DNA of 22,245 nt from Bacteroides sp. (GTDB lineage: Bacteria > Bacteroidota > Bacteroidia > Bacteroidales > SM23-62): positions 1 through 22,245 of the forward strand of contig JAUUZM010000005.1 in the NCBI GenBank assembly GCA_030589965.1, read 5' to 3'. Positions 1 to 6,364 of this stretch are shown in pieces. The notes below the pieces were generated by a model. That model searched no databases. It saw only the letters and a list, made by a program, of their open reading frames with translations, and was not told where the DNA came from. Made by a program: the position numbers and the translations under genes. Positions within the stretch are counted from its first letter, which is position 1, and the number at the start of each line of letters is the position of its first letter.

Positions 1-356
1 ACCTCAAATAATTCAGCGAATTCCTTATCGATTTTTGCGTTCTGTCTCTCATAAAAACCCACAACAAACGGGATCAACATAAAAACAAAACCTATACCCG
101 GCTCCCGTTTCACATCAATAAGTCCCTTTTTCACCATCCCCATAAGCATCCCTTTGGCTGCTGCTTCCTCCATCCTGTTTTCACCGGCAATAGCTGGGAT
201 GGTAAGTGGCTCCATACTCATGCTGGCTGCCAATCCTGCCTCTTCAATGGTAAACAATTTAGCCAATAGCTTTAATTCTACTCCACTTTCTGTTTTTGGA
301 TAGCCATTGGGAATTTCATCCAGCCTCTCCTGTAATTTTCTGTATATACCGTCCAT
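1..356 (-). CDS. 4Fe-4S ferredoxin-family protein, N-terminal part only
   Basis: The reading frame opens with ATG at 356 and runs without a stop to the window edge, giving 118 codons; the C-terminal part lies outside. The visible part starts MDGIYRKLQERL, then has an IPNGYPKTESGVELK segment, a helical region resembling a winged-helix domain, and IPFVVGFYERQ near residue 100. This pattern is typical, from memory, of the N-terminus of 4Fe-4S dicluster proteins of about 350-380 residues in anaerobes, often encoded beside corrinoid methyltransferases. The iron-sulfur cysteines would lie past the edge, so I cannot see them. It lies 40 bp downstream of the aldo/keto reductase gene on the same strand. 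By inference it could supply low-potential electrons to re-reduce the cobalamin of the corrinoid protein at 3006-3668. The family call is moderate and the role is a guess from context. Confidence 0.6.
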   Translation of the reverse strand, partial: MDGIYRKLQERLDEIPNGYPKTESGVELKLLAKLFTIEEAGLAASMSMEPLTIPAIAGENRMEEAAAKGMLMGMVKKGLIDVKREPGIGFVFMLIPFVVGFYERQNAKIDKEFAELFE

Positions 357-396
357 GTCCCAAAAATAATATTAATGCTGGAAATTTTGAGGATTA

Positions 397-1323
397 TTAT
401 CCCTCTTCCTTCATTCTGGTAAGGGTGGTCTTCATTCTCAGGATATAATTATCAACCTCCTCTGTAGTTTGAAATCCGACAATAATGGAGTTTACACTGC
501 CTAAACCAAGAACGAATCTTAAGGAATTATCAATCTTTTCCGAATCGTCCCTGAGCTTTCCGTTGCCAACAAGCTTCATACCTATCAATCCCTTTCCGGC
601 ATCATGCAACTGGTGCAGGAGAGAAACCACTTTCTCGGGTTCAGGCTGGTCCATCGCAATCCCATACGGATTAATCCGGGCATGTACAACGTCTACCCAG
701 GGACTTTCAATAGCTGCCTGCATGGCTTCAGATTTGTGAACTGAGACACCATGTGCCCGGATTAGTTGTCTGGATTTCAGTTTCTCAAGAATATCCATCT
801 GTCGCTTGTAGCTGTCTGTCCAGTCCCCTTCCACCATACAATGGATCTGCAACAGGTCAATATAATCTGTATTTAACTCTTTCAGGAACCTTTCCACTAC
901 GATATCAGCATCCGGTCTTTCAGGTTCGGGGATGCCTCCATCCCTGAACCAGATCTTGGACCCCAGGGTAACCTGATCCCGGGGAATTTCTTTCAAAGCC
1001 TCTGCCACCATTCCATGTGTACCATAGGAATCAGCATTGTCAAAATATCTTATTCCGGAATCATAGGCGTGGCGCAAAAGGGCAATGCTATCCTTCCTAT
1101 CCTGCCGTGTAAGATATGATTTGCGATTGCCGGCATGAACACCGCAACCCATACCAAGAAGGGTTGTTTTTATACCCGAATTACCCAAACTGACAATCTG
1201 GAATGGATCGGTTGACATGGAGGCAGAGCTGCAGGAAGTCAGAGGGTTACTGAACATCAGGTAACCCGTCCCCAGGGAAAGGGCTGATAAGAATTCCCTT
1301 CGATTGAATTTAACTTTTCCCAT
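397..1323 (-). CDS. Tat-exported aldo/keto reductase lipoprotein
   Basis: A 308-residue NAD(P)H-dependent aldo/keto reductase. The N-terminus NRREFLSALSLG is a twin-arginine (Tat) signal, and LTSC with Cys31 forms a lipobox, so the folded protein is probably exported and membrane-anchored. The TIM-barrel catalytic tetrad is visible: Asp95 and Tyr100 in FDNADSYG, Lys123 in LGSKIWF and His161 in LLQIHC. The C-terminal part is short but reaches the usual SIIVGFQTTEEVDNYI region. Substrate cannot be deduced. It lies 54 bp after the MetH-activation gene, with an AT-rich hairpin in between, and 40 bp before the ferredoxin-like gene. An exported oxidoreductase among cytoplasmic corrinoid enzymes is odd; it may simply be a neighbour. 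A second aldo/keto reductase survives as a remnant at 4059-4431. The family call is firm. Confidence 0.9.
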   Translation of the reverse strand: MGKVKFNRREFLSALSLGTGYLMFSNPLTSCSSASMSTDPFQIVSLGNSGIKTTLLGMGCGVHAGNRKSYLTRQDRKDSIALLRHAYDSGIRYFDNADSYGTHGMVAEALKEIPRDQVTLGSKIWFRDGGIPEPERPDADIVVERFLKELNTDYIDLLQIHCMVEGDWTDSYKRQMDILEKLKSRQLIRAHGVSVHKSEAMQAAIESPWVDVVHARINPYGIAMDQPEPEKVVSLLHQLHDAGKGLIGMKLVGNGKLRDDSEKIDNSLRFVLGLGSVNSIIVGFQTTEEVDNYILRMKTTLTRMKEEG

Positions 1324-1326
1324 GAT

Positions 1327-1365
1327 GAATAGTCTTTTGTATTTCCCTAAAATACAAAACTATTC
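1327..1365 (-). promoter_or_regulatory. AT-rich hairpin just upstream of the aldo/keto reductase start
   Basis: An inverted repeat has arms at 1327-1344 and 1350-1365 and a 5-base loop (1345-1349). The arms are complementary over 16 pairs, with a two-base bulge at 1333-1334 or the equivalent offset. On the minus strand it sits three bases before the ATG at 1323. The same strand contains TAGTTTTG (1363-1356), which matches the Bacteroidota -7 promoter consensus TAnnTTTG. I do not find a convincing -33 TTG element at the right distance. It could be an internal promoter, a translation-controlling hairpin or a processing site. There is no U-tract of the kind an intrinsic terminator needs. Confidence 0.4.
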
Positions 1366-1377
1366 AATATCCCGGTT

Positions 1378-2088
1378 TTAGACTGGCTCAGGCTTTTTTT
1401 TACGAAGCCTTCGGAATATGCAATGTTTGTCATTACAGCTATCACAGGTGTAGGCCTGATAACCAACTTCCTGACCAATACCAATGAACCCGCTTACGGA
1501 TTTAATAGGGTACATCAGGGAAGATGGTGATAGGCTTATTCCGCAAAACTTCTCCGGGAAAAAGGAAAACAATTCCTGCTGGTTCTTTACCGGCCAGCCG
1601 CAATATCCTGGACTATAACGGTTGCTTATAGTTTTTTGAGTCTTACCTGCCTCTTCTCCAATGATCTTATGAAGCTTATTGGCAGTAGCTTCTGCGATCT
1701 GAGATCCAAAGGTATCTATAATAAAACCCCTCACAGGATCTCCTGAGGCATTTGCATCTTTGGCCCATATCCCAATCCCTTCTCCTGCGGTACAGACGAA
1801 TATTGCCAATCGTTCAGATTTACGTAACATCCGGGTTACAATCTTGTCTGTTTTAAATACATGTCCCCCTACCCTTGTCAGGTTTTCATCCAGGCTAAAT
1901 TTCGGATTGTCCAGGATGGTATAACCACCTTCCGGACTGCAATGATCCAGCAGCTGTCTATATACTTCATCAATAATTTCGGGAAAGGGTTCAGGTGATT
2001 CTCCCGGCGAATACCCCATTAGAAGCTCAATATCACCTTTTTCTATGGTTAGCTCTGAAAGCTTGAATGGAGTTTGAAAAAATTCCAT
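1378..2088 (-). CDS. stand-alone MetH-type activation (AdoMet-binding) domain protein
   Basis: A 236-residue protein related to the C-terminal reactivation module of cobalamin-dependent methionine synthase. That module binds S-adenosylmethionine and, with a low-potential electron donor, remethylates cob(II)alamin that has become oxidised. The diagnostic segment is RYSPGYCGWP (residues 157-166), corresponding to the R-x-x-PGY AdoMet-binding motif of MetH, followed by LSPSSLMYPIKSVSGFIGIG (186-205). The C-terminus has a Cys cluster, Cys215, Cys218 and Cys223 (CDSCNDKHC), which is not part of the E. coli MetH domain and could bind metal. The protein has no signal peptide. It follows the homocysteine methyltransferase gene by 12 bp, so it is almost certainly co-transcribed with it. 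The natural partner is the corrinoid protein at 3006-3668. The family call is strong; the partner is inferred from the operon. Confidence 0.85.
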   Translation of the reverse strand: MEFFQTPFKLSELTIEKGDIELLMGYSPGESPEPFPEIIDEVYRQLLDHCSPEGGYTILDNPKFSLDENLTRVGGHVFKTDKIVTRMLRKSERLAIFVCTAGEGIGIWAKDANASGDPVRGFIIDTFGSQIAEATANKLHKIIGEEAGKTQKTISNRYSPGYCGWPVKNQQELFSFFPEKFCGISLSPSSLMYPIKSVSGFIGIGQEVGYQAYTCDSCNDKHCIFRRLRKKKPEPV

Positions 2089-2100
2089 TATGTGCAGGAA

Positions 2101-2988
2101 TTAAGAATAGGTCTCATCAACCCATCGCCTGATATTCTCTATGAAGCCTGGATTTGTGCCGCAGCATCCACCGATAATATTAATATTCAGGTCAAAAAGT
2201 TTATTGATATAAGTCTGCCAATCATCCGGAGAATCGGGGAACTTCATTTCACCTGCATCATAGGCAGGTATCCCGGCATTGGCCTGGATCAGCAAGGGCA
2301 TCGTTGTTTCCTTTCTCAGCTGAGTGGCAACCCCAAGCATTTCCTGGGTACCCTTCCCGCAATTAGAACCAAGGACAACCACATTTTCAAGGAACTCAGC
2401 CTCTGCCAGCTGGGCAGGGGTGATACCCATCATGGTGGCAAACTGCCCTTCCCCTGCTGTTTCAAAACTCATGGAACAAACCAGGGGCAGGTTTGTATTT
2501 TCCCTACAGGCTGCAACCGCTATTCCAGCCTCCTGCAAGTCGGTCATCGTTTCCATAATCAGCAGATCTGCTCCCCCCTTTTCCAATCCAATTCCCTGCT
2601 CGGAAAAGGCATCAAACATCTGGGATTCGCTAACCTCTTCTGTAATCAGCATTTTACCTGTCGGACCAACAGATCCCATGACAAATACTTTCTCTCCTGC
2701 TGCTTTCCTTGATATCTCAGCAGCCCTCGCATTCAGGTCCACTGCCTGATCACCGAGACCATAATGGTCCAGCTTAATACGGGATCCCCCGAAGGAATTG
2801 GTTTCAATAATATCTGCTCCGGCATCCACGTATTTCTTTGCAACAATACCGACCCTGTCCGGAAAATCTTTATTCCATATTTCGGGACATACCCCGGCTT
2901 TTAGTCCCTCGTCCATCAAAAGAGTACCCCAGGCACCATCCGAGACCAGAACTTTCCTGTCTTTTAAAGCTTGCAGAAAATCAGGCAT
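2101..2988 (-). CDS. homocysteine S-methyltransferase domain protein (MetH module 1-like)
   Basis: A 295-residue protein with the zinc-dependent homocysteine-binding TIM barrel found as the first module of MetH. All three zinc ligands are visible: Cys210 in GSNCGKG, and Cys275 and Cys276 in GGCCGTNP. Other family motifs are SDGAWGTLLMDEG near the start, IETNSFGGSR (61-70) and GSVGPTGK (105-112). The length fits a single domain, so it lacks the pterin-binding, cobalamin and activation modules of full MetH (about 1200 residues). The corrinoid-protein gene is 17 bp upstream and the activation-domain gene 12 bp downstream, so the missing modules are largely encoded separately next door. The likely reaction is transfer of a methyl group from the corrinoid protein to homocysteine, giving methionine in the cytoplasm. 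The family call is strong and the methyl source is inferred. Confidence 0.88.
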   Translation of the reverse strand: MPDFLQALKDRKVLVSDGAWGTLLMDEGLKAGVCPEIWNKDFPDRVGIVAKKYVDAGADIIETNSFGGSRIKLDHYGLGDQAVDLNARAAEISRKAAGEKVFVMGSVGPTGKMLITEEVSESQMFDAFSEQGIGLEKGGADLLIMETMTDLQEAGIAVAACRENTNLPLVCSMSFETAGEGQFATMMGITPAQLAEAEFLENVVVLGSNCGKGTQEMLGVATQLRKETTMPLLIQANAGIPAYDAGEMKFPDSPDDWQTYINKLFDLNINIIGGCCGTNPGFIENIRRWVDETYS

Positions 2989-3005
2989 AATTCAGAATAT
3001 TTGTT

Positions 3006-3668
3006 CTATACAGCTTCCAGGTATTCTACTGCACCCTGAGGATCAGGAGAATAATAATCTGCACCGATGGAATTTTTAAAGTCCTCTGTTAATGGGGCAC
3101 CGCCAATCATTACCCTGGTATCAGGATGTTTGGCTTTGATTTCACGGACCGTCTCCTCCATATTTACCATAGTTGTGGTCAGGAGTGCAGATAATCCAAG
3201 AATGCAACCCGGATACTGTTCAATACTCTCGATGAACTTTTCTGTGCTCACATCCACACCAAGGTCTACTACTTCCCAGCCTCCGCCTTCGATCATCATG
3301 GAAACCAGGTTCTTTCCGATATCATGAAGGTCGCCGGCTACCGTACCTATAATAACTGTGCCTTTACGCTGAATCGCTCCAGAAGCGAAAAATGGTTTCA
3401 GGTGGGCCATTGCAGCGGCCATAGATTTGGCGGACATAAGGACTTGTGGGACAAACACTTTATTTTCACGAAATTTCACTCCGACTTTCTGCATTCCCAC
3501 TACCAATCCACCGCTTAGAACCTCTTCAGGCCTTATTCCGGCCTCAAGGGCTTCCTTAGCCAGTTCATCTGCTCCGGGCTGGCCTTTCATATCAGGTGGA
3601 TAGGGTGATTGTTGGTTAATTTTTCCGAATTCTACGCAATGTGCAATTTGTTCAAGAAGTGCGCTCAT
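3006..3668 (-). CDS. MtaC/MtbC-like corrinoid (cobalamin-binding) methyl-carrier protein
   Basis: A 220-residue two-domain corrinoid protein. Residues 1-90 form the helical cap (B12-binding-2 fold; VFVPQVLMSAKSM at 71-83). Residues 103-220 form the Rossmann-like cobalamin domain. The lower-axial cobalt ligand motif DxHxxG is intact as Asp113-Leu-His115-Asp-Ile-Gly118, followed by the SxL motif (Ser160, Leu162) and the late GG motif (Gly189-Gly190 in MIGGAPLT). It carries the methyl group on cobalt between a methyl-donor-specific transferase and an acceptor transferase. The upstream neighbour is the MtaB-like remnant (42 bp away) and the downstream neighbour is the homocysteine methyltransferase (17 bp), the right pair of partners. 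The protein itself looks intact even though its apparent donor enzyme is broken. The family call is strong; naming it mtaC would rest on the damaged neighbour. Confidence 0.9.
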   Translation of the reverse strand: MSALLEQIAHCVEFGKINQQSPYPPDMKGQPGADELAKEALEAGIRPEEVLSGGLVVGMQKVGVKFRENKVFVPQVLMSAKSMAAAMAHLKPFFASGAIQRKGTVIIGTVAGDLHDIGKNLVSMMIEGGGWEVVDLGVDVSTEKFIESIEQYPGCILGLSALLTTTMVNMEETVREIKAKHPDTRVMIGGAPLTEDFKNSIGADYYSPDPQGAVEYLEAV

Positions 3669-3710
3669 GATTTACAATTATTTGGTTATGCAATATTGGT
3701 AATTTTTATT

Positions 3711-4007
3711 TTACAATCCATATTCTGATAGTATTATTTTACTGCTATCAAGCTGTGGAAGCATCATTTCCGTGAATTCACTTTCCCCGGAAGGGATAAG
3801 CTCAAGATCCGCCCGAATGGTAGACAACCAGGGAATTTCAATCTCGGGAATGGTTAATTCACCATTCTTTAATGCTTCTTCGATTATATCAAGGGATTTC
3901 AGGGCTCCATTAACGGCTGCCTTAATATAATTATTCCCCTTTACGATTTCTTCTGAGATGCTGATCACATGGGCCGGTGACAGGATCAGGGCCTGGGGGT
4001 CAAAATG
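3711..4007 (-). pseudogene. 3' remnant of an MtaB-like methanol:corrinoid methyltransferase gene
   Basis: The frame is open from just after a TGA at 4008-4010 to the stop at 3711. A GTG at 3968 could start an 85-residue protein, but the similarity begins upstream of it, so this is a truncated gene. The translation runs DPQALILSPAHVIS, then EEIVKGNNYIKAA, IIEEALKNGEL and a closing EYGL. From memory this matches, piece by piece, the C-terminus of Methanosarcina MtaB: DPQGYVLAYDN, QAIVKDGDNIYLRAKNAA, IIEEGAAGKL and a final ENYGF. MtaB breaks methanol with a zinc site and methylates the partner corrinoid protein. MtaB is about 460 residues, so roughly 80 percent, including the catalytic part, is missing here. 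The corrinoid gene 42 bp downstream fits the mtaB-mtaC pairing. I compared only with a remembered sequence, so confidence is moderate. Confidence 0.65.
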
Positions 4008-4058
4008 TCACGTTTGGTGGTAACGTTCTTATGCCTCGCTATAAAAGAAAGGGGACTG
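4008..4058. other. deletion breakpoint between two back-to-back gene remnants
   Basis: This stretch separates the truncated MtaB-like frame (minus, ending upstream at 4007) from the truncated aldo/keto reductase (plus, recognisable from about 4059). I recognise no protein similarity in either strand here. An imperfect tandem repeat starts inside it: GGGGACTGGAAC (4051-4062) followed by GGGAACTGGACA (4063-4074). No insertion sequence or long inverted repeat is visible at the junction. Confidence 0.5.
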
Positions 4059-4431
4059 GAACGGGAACTGGACACCTGCCAGATGCCACTGAATGTATGC
4101 GATCCGAGGTTTGAATCCTTTGAAAACCATGGCCGGGGGAAGCATGATGGGTGGCAGGATCGACACTACACCGGAGGATATCAAGACAAAAGAAATTCCC
4201 GATGTAGTGGGAAAAACCGATCTTACCATTGACAATCTGCACCAATACGTCTATGCACTTCCGATTTCAAGCCTTTGCAGCGGATGCATCTCGCGACAGC
4301 AAATAGAACAGAACGTGGCTGTGCTCAAAGAACTGAAATCACTTTCAGAGTCGGATAAGAAAAAACTCGCGGCGATGGCCAAACCGTATGCCGGACAACT
4401 TGTGGAGAATTATAAGAGAGTAATCGATTAA
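4059..4431 (+). pseudogene. 3' remnant of an aldo/keto reductase gene, with an out-of-frame deletion
   Basis: Two reading frames together carry the C-terminal part of an aldo/keto reductase. The frame through 4071-4124 encodes DTCQMPLNVCDPRFESFE, the family's QMPLN...F.SFE segment. The frame from about 4123 encodes KTMAGGSMMGG, the family's GMKTMAGG strand. It continues through YALPISSLCSGCISRQQIEQ and ends at a TAA at 4429-4431. In intact relatives about 15-20 residues separate SFE from KTMAGG, so roughly 50 bp are lost at 4122-4126 and the frame is shifted. The N-terminal half, with the Asp/Tyr/Lys/His tetrad, is also missing. It is the only plus-strand coding trace in the window. It probably no longer makes a working enzyme, although an ATG at 4093 could give a 112-residue fragment. 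Confidence 0.7.
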
Positions 4432-4451
4432 AACGAACCCAGGTCTGTTTT
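4430..4451. terminator. weak bidirectional terminator-like hairpin
   Basis: An imperfect stem, AAAACGAACC against GGTCTGTTTT, surrounds a very short loop. T-runs at both ends could serve as U-tracts for either strand. It lies between the plus-strand aldo/keto reductase remnant (stop at 4431) and the stop of the minus-strand SusD gene at 4477. A shared terminator is expected between two convergent units. The pairing has a mismatch and a wobble pair, so this is only suggestive. Confidence 0.35.
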
Positions 4452-4476
4452 AATTCAGGATATGAGGGGAATTGGT

Positions 4477-6345
4477 TTAGTCAAAATAATTAATATACCA
4501 ATTTTCCTCATTCAAAAGATAATTGTAAATTTCATTCTGTCGTTCAAAGGGGAATTTCTCAGAAACTCTTTTTGCCAGGAATGAGGGATCATTTCTTTTC
4601 TTTGCAACTCTCATTAAATCGTAAAACCGCTCCCCTTCAAAAGCAAGTTCACGTGCCCGTTCCTCAATGATTAAGTCTTCCAGGTAATATTGTTTTGCAA
4701 GAAAATCTCCTGTTATATCAGTCCAACCGACAACCTGATTCGTATATGGATGGTGAGTATAATTGATATTCCCAACACTGATACCGTCATCCTTAAAGTT
4801 CCTACCGCCAAATCCAACCCTGCCTCTTACGCCTTGCTGCTCCCTAGAACTAGTGGTATAATGACTTCCATCGTTAACAATTTTTAGAGCTTTTGAGGTG
4901 AAAACTTTGGCCTCGCCAGATTCCTCGTATGTCCAATAGACATAGGCTTCGGCCAACCAGAGATGGACCCCTGCAGCCCTGTAAAGGATAAAATTGGCAT
5001 CCTGATCGTACACATTTTTGTTAAATGAATACTTCCAGACAACCGTGTCCACTTCACCCATTAGTACATCAGCTGTTCTGTAGTCTTCTACTAATTTAAA
5101 TTCTAACGCCTTCCTGACAGTATTTTCGTGAACCTCTACTCCACCACTCATATAGGTATACGAAACTCCATATCCCCTCTGAAAATCACCCGGATATCCT
5201 GCAAATGCAGTTCTTGTAAGTGATGGGCGCGAGTCATTCCGGGAAACCAGCATATTGTCGAAAATAGACTCCCAGAGCACTATCGACTTCTTTGTTGGTT
5301 TTAACATGTATTTATGCGGAGGCCGGATGTCAAAAATTTCCTGGAAACGGTTTTGTTGGTAAAACCCCTTGTTAAACCAGATTGTATAGATATGCTCATC
5401 TGTTGCAATATTGTTGAAAATGTTCCTCCATCTTGCGTTTGCGAAACCTCTGTCAAGCTGAAAGCGGTTATCATCGTTAAATTTATCGGTGATTTCTTCA
5501 AAATGATACGCAGCATTTGCCAGGTCACCACGTGTAAGATACATAATCCCCAATAGGCTATGATACGCATGTGTATTCCAGATGGAAACTTCCCAGGTAT
5601 TGTCATTATTGTTGATGTAATGGATTACACCAACCGCTTCCGGTTTTACTTTAGTCTCCAGCTCTTCGGTAAAATAATCAATTACAAGTTCTTCATCAAA
5701 GAACTTTCTGTCGAGAGTAATGGGTTTGTTGTAGGTTGTATCGTTTGTATATCCGTCAAGTCCAAATACAATATGGACACTATCAATGTATGCATCAGAT
5801 GAATTAATGTAATCGTCAATTTCTTCATTGGTAGTCAACGATTCATGTATGAATGGAACTTTACCGTAGATTCTGACCGCATTAAAATAAGACCAGGCAC
5901 GCATACATAAAGCTTCAGCATACAGTTTGTGAAAGTTAGATGTCGGACTTCCCGGATCGGTTACTTCAGGGTGATTTTCTTCCAGAATTCTTATAAAATT
6001 ATTACATGCTGCAATGAGTTTGAAAAATGGAGCAGGTGAGGCATATTGATTATCCTTTGAAATGTTAAAGTTGTAAACTTCAACCAGATCCGCGTCGGCG
6101 TTCTCTGTTATCTCAAGTAAATCACCACGTAATTCACCTAAAACTACCAGTTGTTCCACAATTTCTGCCTGCAACCCATACAAACCCATTTCAACAGAAC
6201 GGTATTCATACCAGTCATCGTACAATTTATCCTCTGTTACATTAATTGCCTGATCAGGGTTCAAAAATCTTTCACAGGAGGAATAGATAATGAGGGATAC
6301 AATTACTGTACCTAGAATTAAAATGTATCTTTTATAGTTTCTCAT
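4477..6345 (-). CDS. SusD/RagB-family outer-membrane nutrient-binding lipoprotein (second pair)
   Basis: A 622-residue surface lipoprotein that should form the lid of the SusC transporter encoded 19 bp upstream. The N-terminus is a short basic stretch, a hydrophobic segment (ILILGTVIVSLIIYS) and a lipobox ending at Cys24 (YSSC), followed by the typical RFLNPDQ. TPR-like helices of the SusD fold follow (for example LYAEALCMRAWSYFNAVRIYGKVPF, here split at the middle of the N-terminal domain). The RagB/SusD C-terminal signature appears as LIIEERARELAFEGERFYDL near residue 570. It is longer than the usual 500-580 residues. It is the last gene of the seven-gene minus-strand run. The ligand cannot be predicted; no polysaccharide-degrading enzyme lies nearby. 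The family call is firm. Confidence 0.93.
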   Translation of the reverse strand: MRNYKRYILILGTVIVSLIIYSSCERFLNPDQAINVTEDKLYDDWYEYRSVEMGLYGLQAEIVEQLVVLGELRGDLLEITENADADLVEVYNFNISKDNQYASPAPFFKLIAACNNFIRILEENHPEVTDPGSPTSNFHKLYAEALCMRAWSYFNAVRIYGKVPFIHESLTTNEEIDDYINSSDAYIDSVHIVFGLDGYTNDTTYNKPITLDRKFFDEELVIDYFTEELETKVKPEAVGVIHYINNNDNTWEVSIWNTHAYHSLLGIMYLTRGDLANAAYHFEEITDKFNDDNRFQLDRGFANARWRNIFNNIATDEHIYTIWFNKGFYQQNRFQEIFDIRPPHKYMLKPTKKSIVLWESIFDNMLVSRNDSRPSLTRTAFAGYPGDFQRGYGVSYTYMSGGVEVHENTVRKALEFKLVEDYRTADVLMGEVDTVVWKYSFNKNVYDQDANFILYRAAGVHLWLAEAYVYWTYEESGEAKVFTSKALKIVNDGSHYTTSSREQQGVRGRVGFGGRNFKDDGISVGNINYTHHPYTNQVVGWTDITGDFLAKQYYLEDLIIEERARELAFEGERFYDLMRVAKKRNDPSFLAKRVSEKFPFERQNEIYNYLLNEENWYINYFD

Positions 6346-6364
6346 TAACGGTACTATTTATCAA

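Noticed and set aside
2074..2749. Long plus-strand open frames opposite the homocysteine methyltransferase gene
   Set aside because: They mirror a well-supported minus-strand gene, show no family motif and have low-complexity composition.
3990..4080. Insertion sequence or phage attachment site at the remnant junction
   Set aside because: No transposase, terminal inverted repeat, target-site duplication or tRNA is visible.
4005..4245. Short frames on both strands over the breakpoint, including a 75-residue plus-strand frame and two 68-residue minus-strand frames
   Set aside because: Only part of the plus-strand frame (4071-4124) has recognisable aldo/keto reductase sequence, already covered as a pseudogene. 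The minus frames are its shadows.
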